A stretch of DNA of 32,163 nt, taken from positions 1 to 32,163 of the forward strand of contig CANRBE010000008.1 in the NCBI GenBank assembly GCA_947628785.1, given 5' to 3'. Numbering within the stretch: the stretch's first letter is position 1; every line of letters starts with the position of its first letter. Under the pieces are notes generated by a model. That model had not been told where the DNA came from and ran no database searches. It saw nothing but the letters and a program-made list of their open reading frames with translations. Shown here piece after piece: positions 17,728 through 27,464 of this stretch. A program made the position numbers and the translations under genes. Source of the stretch: an uncultured Bacilli bacterium (lineage in GTDB: Bacteria; Bacillota_I; Bacilli_A; RF39; UBA660).

Positions 17728-19863
17728 ATGATTACTTCGTTAGAAGAACTTAAGAAAAAAGCCCCATATTTAAAAAATGAAAATTGGGATTTAATCAAAA
17801 AAGCATATGAATATGCTAAATTTGTCCATCAAGATATGAAAAGAAAAAATGGGGAAGACTATTTATTACATCCTTTAAATGTGGCCTTTATTTTAACTAC
17901 TTATAAAGTAGATGATATAACAATATCTAGTGCAATACTACATGATGTTTTAAAAAATAAAGAATATACTTTAGAAGATATAGAAACTAATTTTGGTAAA
18001 GAAATAGCTTCAATAGTTAATGGGGTATATGTTATTACCAAATTAGATTTTGATACTAGTAAAGTAGATAAGATAAATTATCAAAGAAAAATTATTGTTG
18101 GTCTTTGTGATGATGTTAGAATATTAATGATAAAACTAGCTGATAGATTACATAATATGCGAACTTTAGAAGCTATGCCTTTAGAAAAACAAAAACAAAA
18201 AGCAATTGAAACTTTAGAAATATATGCACCTATTGCTCATGGAATTGGTTTAAATAAAATGAAATCAGAGCTTGAAGATTTATCGTTAAAATATGCTAAA
18301 CCTGATGCTTATCAAACTGTTTTAGACAAATTAGATGAAACTAAAGAACAAAGAGATTTTTATGTATTAAAAATGCAGGAAGAAATAGAAAAACTATTAA
18401 AAGAAAACAACATTGATTTTTCTATTAAAGGTCGTAGTAAAAGTATTTATGGAATTTATAAAAAATTAGAAAAAGGGAGAAGATTTGAAGATATTTATGA
18501 TATTTTAGCATTGAGAGTATTTGTTAATACTATTCCTGAATGTTATCAAGTAATGGGGATTATTCATGCTAAATATAAACCAATACCTAAAAGATTTAAA
18601 GATTTTATTGCAATGCCTAAAGCAAATATGTATCAATCATTACATACAACCGTTTATGGAGTTTTTGATGAAATGTTTGAAATACAAATTAGAACTTATG
18701 AAATGGATGAAATAGCAGAACGAGGTATTGCTTCACACTTTTCATATAAAGAGGGAGGAATAGGTGGTAAAAGTTCTTTAGAAAAAAGATTACAATTTTT
18801 TAGGTCGATTTTGGAACTTAATCAAGAAGAAGATAGTGATATAGAATTTGTAAGAACAGTTCAAAAAGAAATGTTTCAAGATGTTGTTTATGTTTATACT
18901 CCTAATGGTAATGTTATCGAATTACCACTTGGTTCAACACCTGTTGACTTTGCTTACCGCATCCATAGTGATATAGGAAATAAAACAGTTGGTGCTATGG
19001 TAAATGGTAGTATTGTACCCCTTGATTATATTTTGCAAGATAATGATGTTGTTAAAATAAACACTAATAAAAATTCTAAGGGACCTAGTTATGAATGGCT
19101 TAGTTTTGTAAAAACAAGTGGAGCTAAAAATAAAATCAAAAGCTTTTTTAACAAAATAGATAAAGATGAAAAAAGGAAAAAAGGTGAAGAACAACTACAT
19201 AAAGATTTAAGAAAGAAAAAAATATCTATTACAGAATTTTTATCAAGTGAAAATATAGATAAAATTTTAGAAGAATTTAAACAAAATAATTTAGATGAAT
19301 TATATATAAATATTGGTTCTGGTAATATTCAAACTGGTTCTATTATAAACACTGTTTTAGCAAGCAATAGTACTAAAGAAGAACAAGTAATAGAAAAAGC
19401 TCGGCAAAATGAAGTAGAAATACCTAAAATTAAAGATGAAATTATTGTTAATGGAATTGATAATATTAAGGTTAATATCTCATCTTGTTGTAGACCGATA
19501 CCAGGGGATTTTATTATTGGGTATGTAACTAAAGGAGAAGGTATTAATATTCATAGAAAAGATTGTATTAATATTCAAGATACTAATCGAACGATTGATG
19601 TTTATTGGAATGATTCTATAGTTAAAAGATATCCAGCAGATATATATATCAAAGCTATTTTTAATGAAAAATTATTAGTTGATATTGTTTCTAAAACTTC
19701 ATTATGCAATGTCATAATTCAAAGCATGAACAGTAAGAAATATGATAATTATATTATTTATAACTTGACAGTAATGGTTAACAATTTAGACCAATTAAAA
19801 AAATTTATGATATCTTTAGAACAATTACCAGATATTTCTATAGTCGATAGGAGAAACTCATGA
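17728..19863 (+). CDS. rel: Rel/SpoT-family (p)ppGpp synthetase with altered hydrolase motif
   Basis: HD-fold region (LLHPLNVAFIL, LHDVLKNKEYT, KLADRLHNMRTL), synthetase (YDILALRVF, MYQSLHTTVYG, FEIQIRT), TGS (YVYTPNGNVIELPLGSTPVDFAYRIHS), C-terminal CCRPIPGD and ACT-like end. Confidence 0.95.
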   Translation: MITSLEELKKKAPYLKNENWDLIKKAYEYAKFVHQDMKRKNGEDYLLHPLNVAFILTTYKVDDITISSAILHDVLKNKEYTLEDIETNFGKEIASIVNGVYVITKLDFDTSKVDKINYQRKIIVGLCDDVRILMIKLADRLHNMRTLEAMPLEKQKQKAIETLEIYAPIAHGIGLNKMKSELEDLSLKYAKPDAYQTVLDKLDETKEQRDFYVLKMQEEIEKLLKENNIDFSIKGRSKSIYGIYKKLEKGRRFEDIYDILALRVFVNTIPECYQVMGIIHAKYKPIPKRFKDFIAMPKANMYQSLHTTVYGVFDEMFEIQIRTYEMDEIAERGIASHFSYKEGGIGGKSSLEKRLQFFRSILELNQEEDSDIEFVRTVQKEMFQDVVYVYTPNGNVIELPLGSTPVDFAYRIHSDIGNKTVGAMVNGSIVPLDYILQDNDVVKINTNKNSKGPSYEWLSFVKTSGAKNKIKSFFNKIDKDEKRKKGEEQLHKDLRKKKISITEFLSSENIDKILEEFKQNNLDELYINIGSGNIQTGSIINTVLASNSTKEEQVIEKARQNEVEIPKIKDEIIVNGIDNIKVNISSCCRPIPGDFIIGYVTKGEGINIHRKDCINIQDTNRTIDVYWNDSIVKRYPADIYIKAIFNEKLLVDIVSKTSLCNVIIQSMNSKKYDNYIIYNLTVMVNNLDQLKKFMISLEQLPDISIVDRRNS

Positions 19864-20312
19864 AAGTAGTTGTAATGCGTAGTTTAAATTCTAAAGTATT
19901 AGTAAATGATAAAGTAGTTGGTGAAATTAATTCAGGTTTAGTTTTATTAGTTGGTTTTACTTATGGTGATTCTAAAAAAGAAATAGATTATATGGTTAAT
20001 AAAATAATCAATCTAAGAATTTTTGAAGATGAAAATAATATTATGAATAAATCTTTATTAGACCAAACTAATAAAGAAATACTTAGTATTTCTCAATTTA
20101 CTTTATATGGTGATGCTAAAAAAGGTTCTAGACCTAGTTATACCCTAGCTTTAAATTCTAAAGAAGCTATCAAATTATATAATTTATTTAATGAAACGTT
20201 AAAAAAATATGTTCATGTTGAAACAGGTATATTTGGTGCCGATATGAAATGTAATATTACTAATGATGGACCAGTTACAATCATATTAGAAAGGGAGAGT
20301 AACAATGCTTAA
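19860..20312 (+). CDS. dtd: D-aminoacyl-tRNA deacylase
   Basis: MKVVVMRSLNSKV, LLVGFTYGD, SISQFTLYGDAKKGSRPSY, GIFGADMKCNITNDGPVTIILE. Confidence 0.94.
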   Translation: MKVVVMRSLNSKVLVNDKVVGEINSGLVLLVGFTYGDSKKEIDYMVNKIINLRIFEDENNIMNKSLLDQTNKEILSISQFTLYGDAKKGSRPSYTLALNSKEAIKLYNLFNETLKKYVHVETGIFGADMKCNITNDGPVTIILERESNNA

Positions 20313-21381
20313 TAATAAATTAGATTATAAATTGATAAATACAGCTATATTAGTTTTGATTATTTATCTAATGTATCATACAGGTAATTTATGGATTGGT
20401 ATTTTTAATAAAGTTATCAAAATAGCTTTTCCTTTTTTTATAGCTTTTGCGATAGCTTATGCTTTATATCCATTTATGAAAATGTTGATGAAAAAAGGAT
20501 TATCTAAAACTTTATCAGTTTTGATAATAGTTTTAGCTTTATTTGGTTTAATTGGATTAATAGTTGCTTTGGTTTTTCCATTACTATTAGAACAAATAAA
20601 GAGTTTATCAGATTTAGTTATGACTTTTATTAGTGAACTTGGAACTAAATATAAATTTGATTTTGGTTCATTACAATCCGTTTTAAATGATGGTTTTTCA
20701 AATGTTATAACTAAAATAAGTCAATATGTTTCAACTGGAGCTATCAGAGTTATCAATGTATCTTTAGGATATGTAGCCAATATTTTTATTATTGTGTCAT
20801 CAGCTGTTTACTTTTTAATTGAAATGCCAAATATTAGAGAAGCAATAAGAAAATATTTATCTAAAAAATCTGTTAAGGCGTATCGTTATGTAACTATTTT
20901 AGATACGGAGATGAAAAATTATCTAACTGGAATGGTTGAAGTTATGTTTATTACATTTTTCGAATATTCCATAGCTTATAAAATAATTGGTCATCCTAAT
21001 GCCTTACTTTTAGGCTTTTTAGCGGCCATAGCTGGTTTTATTCCTTATTTTGGAGGAATGTTTGTCAATGTTGTAGCGGCTATTACTTCATTTGTGGTAA
21101 GTCCAGCTTTATTTGTTAGAACTTGTATTACTTTTGCTTTGTTATCAGCAGTTGATGGTTATGTAATTAATCCACTTGTCTATGGTAAAACTAATGATGT
21201 TCATCCATTAATTGTTATTTTTTCTATTTTTGCTGGAGGTATTTTGTTTGGTATTTTTGGTATTATAATATCTTTCCCAGTAGCAATCATTGTAATATCA
21301 ACTTATAAATATTTTAAAGAAGATATAAGTGGTAAATTACAAAATAGAAAAGTAAGAAAAAAAAGTATAAAAAAAGTATAA
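20305..21381 (+). CDS. AI-2E family transporter (YdiK/TqsA-like, PF01594-type)
   Basis: About 358 aa multi-TM; GFLAAIAGFIPYFGGMF and VDGYVINPLVYGKTNDVHPLIVIFSIFAGGILFGIFGIIISFPVA. Confidence 0.88.
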   Translation: MLNNKLDYKLINTAILVLIIYLMYHTGNLWIGIFNKVIKIAFPFFIAFAIAYALYPFMKMLMKKGLSKTLSVLIIVLALFGLIGLIVALVFPLLLEQIKSLSDLVMTFISELGTKYKFDFGSLQSVLNDGFSNVITKISQYVSTGAIRVINVSLGYVANIFIIVSSAVYFLIEMPNIREAIRKYLSKKSVKAYRYVTILDTEMKNYLTGMVEVMFITFFEYSIAYKIIGHPNALLLGFLAAIAGFIPYFGGMFVNVVAAITSFVVSPALFVRTCITFALLSAVDGYVINPLVYGKTNDVHPLIVIFSIFAGGILFGIFGIIISFPVAIIVISTYKYFKEDISGKLQNRKVRKKSIKKV

Positions 21382-21440
21382 AAAATAATATTTTTATGTT
21401 AAAATATTATTGAAAATATTTTGGGTAAAAAGGAGATTTT

Positions 21441-22715
21441 ATGAAGAAAAAAAGTTTAATTGTAGTAATTATAGTAATAATAATTATATGTATTGGATGT
21501 ATTTTATTTTTAATGTTAAATAAAAATAAAGAAGAAAACAAAAAATTAGAACCTAGTAAAAATGAAACAAACACTATTAAACTAAATTCAAGTGACATAG
21601 ATTTTTCCCTTCAATTTTTGAAAATGGAAAATAAAATAGAAAATGTAGTTTATAGTCCTTTATCTATAAAATATGCTTTACAAATGTTAAATGATGGAGC
21701 TAGTGGTAATACTAAAACTCAAATTGAAAAAGCCTTAGGAAACACTAGTTTAGGTAAATATAATAACATAGATAAAGTTTTGTCTTTAGCGAATGCTTTA
21801 TATATTAGAAATGATTATTCAAAGTATGTTAAGGATGATTATAATAATAACTTAATTAGTAAATATAATGCCGAGGTAAAATATGATGATTTTAAAAGTG
21901 CTTATAATATCAACAATTGGATTGAAAACAAAACATTTGGGCAAATTAAAAATTTATTAACAGATGATGTAGTTACTGATTATGAGAATAAAATGTTTTT
22001 AATAAATGCTTTAGCTATTGATATGGCTTGGAAAAATAAATTTGAAGAAAAAAATACATATGGCATGACTTTTTACTTAGAAAACAATCAAGAAATGAAT
22101 GCGACTACTATGAGAAAAACAACTTCAGGTGACGATGTTTCATATTATAAAGATGATGATGTAACAGTATTAAACATGGATTTAGAAGAATATGAAGATG
22201 AACAACTAGAATTTATGGCTATTATGCCAAATAGTAATTTATCTGATTATATAAAAAATTTTAATACCGAAAAGTTAGAAAATATTGTTAATAAATTGAA
22301 ACTAGCTTCTGAAACTAACTATGGTGTATCTGTTTGGATTCCAAGATTTTCTTATGATTATAAATTAGATTTTGAAAATGATTTGAAAAAATTAGGAATT
22401 ACTGATGCCTTTAAAAAAGAGTTAGCTGATTTTTCAAATATGTCTAGTAAAACACCTCTTTGGGTAGGTGGTGCATTACATAAGGCTAATGTTGATTTTT
22501 CTGAAAAAGGTATTAAAGCCGCTGCCGCAACAGTTATTTATATGACTGTGGGTATAAATCCAAGTGAAGAAAAAAATAAACCAGTTGTAATAGAAATCAA
22601 TAAACCATTTATGTATTTGATAAAAGATAAAAAGACAAATGAAATTTGGTTCGTTGGAACAGTTTATAAACCAAATTCTTGGGAAGATGATAAAAAAGAT
22701 TACGAGTATAGATAA
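21441..22715 (+). CDS. Serpin (serine/cysteine protease inhibitor), N-terminally membrane-anchored
   Basis: N-terminal TM; NVVYSPLSIKYALQMLNDGASGNTKTQIEKALG; VSVWIPRFSYDYKLD; HKANVDFSEKGIKAAAATVIYMTVG (hinge plus reactive loop); INKPFMYLIKDKKTNEIWFVGTVYKP. Confidence 0.92.
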   Translation: MKKKSLIVVIIVIIIICIGCILFLMLNKNKEENKKLEPSKNETNTIKLNSSDIDFSLQFLKMENKIENVVYSPLSIKYALQMLNDGASGNTKTQIEKALGNTSLGKYNNIDKVLSLANALYIRNDYSKYVKDDYNNNLISKYNAEVKYDDFKSAYNINNWIENKTFGQIKNLLTDDVVTDYENKMFLINALAIDMAWKNKFEEKNTYGMTFYLENNQEMNATTMRKTTSGDDVSYYKDDDVTVLNMDLEEYEDEQLEFMAIMPNSNLSDYIKNFNTEKLENIVNKLKLASETNYGVSVWIPRFSYDYKLDFENDLKKLGITDAFKKELADFSNMSSKTPLWVGGALHKANVDFSEKGIKAAAATVIYMTVGINPSEEKNKPVVIEINKPFMYLIKDKKTNEIWFVGTVYKPNSWEDDKKDYEYR

Positions 22716-22745
22716 AATTTTATGTTTTAAAATTTATCGTTAAAA

Positions 22746-22779
22746 AATACTAGTCTATTAATTAGTTAGTATTTTTTTG
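22746..22779 (+). terminator. Intrinsic terminator after serpin
   Basis: ATACTAGTC/TATTAATTAGTTAGTAT imperfect hairpin followed by TTTTTTT. Confidence 0.5.
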
Positions 22780-22791
22780 TAAAATAAAAAC

Positions 22792-22820
22792 TTGTCAAAA
22801 TTAATAAAAAAGTATATAAT
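22792..22820 (+). promoter_or_regulatory. Sigma-A promoter of the T-box operon
   Basis: TTGTCA (22792-22797), 17 bp, TATAAT (22815-22820). Confidence 0.8.
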
Positions 22821-22825
22821 TTATT

Positions 22826-23018
22826 TAATGTCTGTTTGAAAGAGTATTTTAGTTTGATACTTAGAGAGAATGTGGTTGGTGAAAACATTTTATTAAAACT
22901 AAAAGAAAGACATCAAACAATAAGACATACGTATATCTGCGTTAAAGAAAAAAGATAGCTAAGCTATAAATTAAGGTGGCACCACGGCAAGTTCGTCCTT
23001 AAATTTATGGCTTTTTAT
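22826..23018 (+). promoter_or_regulatory. T-box riboswitch leader, probable Asp specificity
   Basis: Stem I (GTTTGA...TTTAGT / ACTAAA...TCAAAC), E-loop AGAGTA side, specifier GAC at 22909-22911 followed by A; AAGGTGGCACCACGGC T-box sequence (22973-22988); terminator ATAAATTAAGG...CCTTAAATTTAT plus T-run; hisS-aspS downstream. Confidence 0.9.
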
Positions 23019-23033
23019 TGATTGGGGGATAAT

Positions 23034-24386
23034 ATGGAAGAATATGTTGGAATTTTATTTTTTAAAGAATATTGCTTAGATAATAAAATATCTATTTATA
23101 AACCACAAAATACTGTAGTTGGCGAAAAGTTTATTGAAAATGATTTTGTCGGAATTAAAAATAATCAGGAAAAATACTTTAAGTTTAAAGGTGATAATGA
23201 TATTATTTGTGAGATTTTAATGAAAAAAGAAGACATTGAAAAAAACTATAGTGATTTAAAAACTTTTGAAGAAAAAAGAAAAGCTTTTTTTGATAACTAT
23301 AAAAATACATTCGCAATGACTACAGTAGTAGAAAATCAAAATTATATCAAAATCCTTGATATAAGTAGTTTAATGGAAATTATTATAAACAATGATTTTT
23401 GTATAATCGAAGAATCAGTAATTGAACTTTGGAAAGAAAATATGGATAAAGGCAATTTTGAAGAAGTCAAGGAAACACTTACACCAATTTATAATAAAAT
23501 TCAAATACTAAGCAATAATGAAAATAAAATAGCAATTGATTCAGTTGACATTTTAAATAATTATAATACAGCTATTGAAAAATTGAACAGTTTAATTGGT
23601 CTTGAAAATATCAAAAAAGAAGTATTTGCTTGGATAAAATACCTAGAATTTTACGAGAAAGTATTTGAACAAACTAATTTGGAAAGTCCTAATTTAAATA
23701 TGGTATTTTATGGTAATCCAGGAACAGGAAAGACTACTGTTGCCCGTATTTTAACTGATATATTATTTGGTCTAAATTTTATTGATAATCCAATATTAGT
23801 TGAGGTAACTACTAGTGATTTTATTTCTAATCATGTTGGGGAAACAGCTTTAAAAACCAAAAAATTGTTAGATGATTTTAAAGGTTGTTTAATTTTTATA
23901 GATGAAGCTTATGCTTTTAATTTGGAAAACAATAAATTTGCGAGTGAAGCCCTTGTTGAGATATTAAAAGAAATGGAAAAAGGAGATTCTGTTTTTATCC
24001 TAGCTGGTTATAAAAATGAAATGAAAGAGTTTATTGATATGAATCCAGGTTTAGAATCTAGAATTGGTAATTATCTTCAATTTAATGATTTTAGTATTGA
24101 TGAACTTATGAAAATATGGGAGTACAAACTAAATAAACATGGATTTAAACAAACCGAAAAAGTAAATCAAATTATAAAAAATATGTTGTTTGAAGCTAGT
24201 AAAGATAAAAATTATGGTAATGCTAGATATATCGATAAAATATTTGATAAAGCTATATTTAAACATGCCATAAACTGTGAAGGTATTGATGATATAGAAA
24301 AACTAATAACATTAAAATCTGATGATTTTGATAACATAAATGAACAAATAAAATATAAAGAAAAAGTAAAAAGAATAGGTTTTTAA
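23034..24386 (+). CDS. CbxX/CfxQ (SpoVK-like) AAA+ ATPase with unknown N-terminal domain
   Basis: LIGLENIKKEV, Walker A GNPGTGKTTVARIL, Walker B LIFIDEAY, sensor/Arg region NPGLESRIGNYLQF. ATG at 23034 after SD gggggat. Confidence 0.88.
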   Translation: MEEYVGILFFKEYCLDNKISIYKPQNTVVGEKFIENDFVGIKNNQEKYFKFKGDNDIICEILMKKEDIEKNYSDLKTFEEKRKAFFDNYKNTFAMTTVVENQNYIKILDISSLMEIIINNDFCIIEESVIELWKENMDKGNFEEVKETLTPIYNKIQILSNNENKIAIDSVDILNNYNTAIEKLNSLIGLENIKKEVFAWIKYLEFYEKVFEQTNLESPNLNMVFYGNPGTGKTTVARILTDILFGLNFIDNPILVEVTTSDFISNHVGETALKTKKLLDDFKGCLIFIDEAYAFNLENNKFASEALVEILKEMEKGDSVFILAGYKNEMKEFIDMNPGLESRIGNYLQFNDFSIDELMKIWEYKLNKHGFKQTEKVNQIIKNMLFEASKDKNYGNARYIDKIFDKAIFKHAINCEGIDDIEKLITLKSDDFDNINEQIKYKEKVKRIGF

Positions 24387-24399
24387 AGGAGTTGATAAA

Positions 24400-25686
24400 A
24401 TGATACAAAAACCAAAAGGTACATATGATGTTTTTGGATTGATGGGACTAGAAGTAAGATATTTAGAAAAATTATTTGAAAGTATTATGGAAAAATATCA
24501 TTACCAATATATTAGAACACCTATATTTGAAGTAAGTAATTTATTTCATCGCACCGTTGGAGAAACTAGTGATATTGTCAGAAAAGAAACTTATGACTTT
24601 AAAGATAAAGGAAATCGCGATTTGACTTTAAGGCCAGAGGGAACAGCTGGAGTAGTAAGGAGTTTTATTGAAAATAAAATGTCATCTTATCCAAATCAAC
24701 CAGTTAAAACTTGGTATATAGGACCAATGTATCGTTATGAAAGACCACAAGCAGGAAGATTTAGAGAATTTTATCAGTTTGGGGTTGAAGTATTTGGTGA
24801 TACTGATAGTTATATGGATGCTGAAGTTATTAGTATTCCTGTTAATTATTTTAAAATGTTGGGTTTAAAAAATATTAAAGTTAAAATAAATTCTTTAGGT
24901 GATAGGGAATCTAAAGAAAATTATCGTAAGTCTTTATTAGATTATTTTAAACCATATTTAGATTCTTTATGTGATGATTGTAAGGAAAGATATATAAAAA
25001 ACCCTTTGCGGATTTTGGACTGTAAAATAGATAAAGATAAAGACTTTTTTAAAAAAGCTCCTAAAACTATTGATTATCTAAATGAAGAAAGTAAAAAACA
25101 TTTAGAAGATGTACTTAAATATTTAAAAGCTTTAGAGATTGATTATTCAGTTGATTCTAATATTGTAAGAGGACTTGATTATTATACCCATACTGTTTTT
25201 GAAGTAGAAGCTTTAATTCCTTCTTTAGGTAATCAAAATGTTTTATGTGGTGGGGGAAGATATGATAATTTAGTTAAAAGTCTTGATGGACCAGCTACTA
25301 AAGGAGTAGGATTTGCCCTTGGAATGGAAAGATTATTAGATGTCATTCATAATGAAAATATCAAGTTAGTTGATGATTTAGTAGATATATATGTCGTACC
25401 GATGAGTGAAAATACTAAAGAACAAGTAATTAGTTTAGTAAATTATTTAAGATTAAATGGATTTGTAGTTGAAACAGATTATTTAAATAGAAATTTAAAA
25501 GGTAATTTTAAACAAATTGATAGGTTAAATGTGAAATATATAATATTTGTTGGTGAAGATGAAATAAAAAATAAAAAAGTCAAAATAAAAGATAATCATA
25601 CTAAAGAAGAATACGAAATAGAATTTGATAAACTAATTGATTTTTTAGATGATTTAGAAGGGAGTAATTATGAAGAACATATTTAA
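24400..25686 (+). CDS. hisS: Histidyl-tRNA synthetase
   Basis: QKPKGTYDVFG, LRPEGTAGVVR, YRYERPQAGRFREFYQFGVE, RGLDYYTHTVFE, CGGGRYDNLV. Confidence 0.97.
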   Translation: MIQKPKGTYDVFGLMGLEVRYLEKLFESIMEKYHYQYIRTPIFEVSNLFHRTVGETSDIVRKETYDFKDKGNRDLTLRPEGTAGVVRSFIENKMSSYPNQPVKTWYIGPMYRYERPQAGRFREFYQFGVEVFGDTDSYMDAEVISIPVNYFKMLGLKNIKVKINSLGDRESKENYRKSLLDYFKPYLDSLCDDCKERYIKNPLRILDCKIDKDKDFFKKAPKTIDYLNEESKKHLEDVLKYLKALEIDYSVDSNIVRGLDYYTHTVFEVEALIPSLGNQNVLCGGGRYDNLVKSLDGPATKGVGFALGMERLLDVIHNENIKLVDDLVDIYVVPMSENTKEQVISLVNYLRLNGFVVETDYLNRNLKGNFKQIDRLNVKYIIFVGEDEIKNKKVKIKDNHTKEEYEIEFDKLIDFLDDLEGSNYEEHI

Positions 25687-27409
25687 TAATACTTTGTCTA
25701 AAAAAGACTTAAAAAAAGAAGTAACTTTATATGGATGGGTAGCTAAAAAAAGAAATTTAGGTGGAGTTATTTTTATCGATTTAAGAGATAGAAGTGGTAT
25801 TATTCAACTTTTAATAAAACCAGATAATTCAAATTATAAATTAGCTAGTTCTTTGAAAAATGAAAGTGTTATTAAAGTAAAAGGTATTGTTGCTTTAAGA
25901 GAAAAAGTAAATCCTAATTTAAAAACTGGAGAAATAGAAATTGAAGTTAGTGATTTAGTGTTATTAAATACTTCTAGTGATTTACCATTTGAAATTCAAG
26001 ATGATACAACTGCCTTAGAGGATACTAGATTAAAATATCGTTATCTAGATTTAAGAAGAAATTGTTTGAAAGAAAAAATTATTTTAAGACATAATATAGT
26101 TAAAACAATTAGAGATTATTTAAATAGTCAAGATTTTATTGAAATAGAAACACCAATTTTATGTAAATCCACACCTGAAGGAGCTAGAGATTATTTAGTA
26201 CCAAGTAGGGTAAATAAACATAAATTTTATGCTTTACCACAATCACCTCAAATATTTAAACAGTTATTAATGATAGGTGGTATGGAAAGGTATTATCAAG
26301 TAGCTAGATGTTTTAGAGATGAAGATTTAAGAGCAGATAGACAACCAGAATTTACTCAAATAGATATGGAAATGAGTTTTATTGAAGAAAGTGATATTCA
26401 AAATATTGTTGAAGGAATGATGAAAAGCATTTTTTCTAAAGTAAAAGGTATTGAACTTAAAACACCTTTTAAGAGAATGACTTATGATGAAGCAATGGAT
26501 AAATATGGAAGTGATAAACCTGATTTGAGGTTTGATTTACCTTTATATGATGTTTCGAATATCTTTAAAAATAGTGATTTTACGGTTTTTAAGGAAGCTT
26601 TAAAAGATGGGGTTATTAAATGTTTAGTTATTAATGATTCTAATAATTTAATTTCAAGAAAAAAAATAGATAAATATACAGAACTAGTTAAGGTATATAA
26701 AGCTTTAGGGTTAGCTTATTTAAAATATGATAATGGATGGAATAGTGGTATTTTTAAATTTTTAAAAGAAGATGAGTTAAAAGCTTTAAAAGATTTATTA
26801 AATATCAAAGATAAAGATGTTGTTTTCTTTGTTTGTGATAAGAAAAAAGTAGCTAATGTTGCCTTAGGAGAGTTAAGAAATAAATTAGCCCATGATTTTG
26901 ATTTGATTGATAATAATAAGTATTCGTTTTTATGGGTAACTGATTTTCCAGTTTTTGAATGGAGTGATGAAGAAAACAGATATATGGCTTGTCATCATCC
27001 ATTTACCTCTCCTAAAGATAGTGATGTTGATAAACTTTTAACGGATAAAGAACATTGTAAAGCTAAAGCTTATGATATTGTTTTAAATGGTTATGAAGTT
27101 GGGGGTGGAAGTATTAGGATTCATGATGCTTCTGTTCAACAAAAAATGTTTGAAGCCTTAGGTTTTACAAAAGAAGAAGCTTTAGAAAAATTTGGATTTT
27201 TTCTAGAAGCATTTGATTATGGAACTCCACCTCATGGAGGTTTAGCTTTAGGTTTAGAAAGATTAGTCATGATTTTGAGTGATACAACTAATATTAAGGA
27301 TGTTATAGCATTCCCTAAAACAGCTAGTGCATCTGATTTAATGAGTAAAGCTCCAAATGTAGTGGATGAAAAGCAATTAGATGATTTATATTTGAAATTA
27401 AAAAGCTAG
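25670..27409 (+). CDS. aspS: Aspartyl-tRNA synthetase
   Basis: LYGWVAKKRNLGGVIFIDLRDRSGIIQ, YRYLDLRR, SPQIFKQLLMIGGMERYYQVARCFRDEDLRADRQPEFTQIDMEMSF, GLALGLERLVMIL. Confidence 0.97.
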   Translation: MKNIFNNTLSKKDLKKEVTLYGWVAKKRNLGGVIFIDLRDRSGIIQLLIKPDNSNYKLASSLKNESVIKVKGIVALREKVNPNLKTGEIEIEVSDLVLLNTSSDLPFEIQDDTTALEDTRLKYRYLDLRRNCLKEKIILRHNIVKTIRDYLNSQDFIEIETPILCKSTPEGARDYLVPSRVNKHKFYALPQSPQIFKQLLMIGGMERYYQVARCFRDEDLRADRQPEFTQIDMEMSFIEESDIQNIVEGMMKSIFSKVKGIELKTPFKRMTYDEAMDKYGSDKPDLRFDLPLYDVSNIFKNSDFTVFKEALKDGVIKCLVINDSNNLISRKKIDKYTELVKVYKALGLAYLKYDNGWNSGIFKFLKEDELKALKDLLNIKDKDVVFFVCDKKKVANVALGELRNKLAHDFDLIDNNKYSFLWVTDFPVFEWSDEENRYMACHHPFTSPKDSDVDKLLTDKEHCKAKAYDIVLNGYEVGGGSIRIHDASVQQKMFEALGFTKEEALEKFGFFLEAFDYGTPPHGGLALGLERLVMILSDTTNIKDVIAFPKTASASDLMSKAPNVVDEKQLDDLYLKLKS

Positions 27410-27426
27410 ATTATCTAGTTTTTTTG
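27403..27426 (+). terminator. Intrinsic terminator after aspS
   Basis: CTAGATTATCTAG followed by TTTTTTT. Confidence 0.65.
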
Positions 27427-27464
27427 ATTTGTTTTTGATATACTTAACTAAGATAGGAGTAAAT

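Noticed and set aside
21384-21411. 11-bp-arm inverted repeat AATAATATTTT-tatgtt-AAAATATTATT before the serpin gene
   Set aside because: Pure A/T arms at this base composition; could be a weak terminator or promoter region but nothing specific can be claimed.
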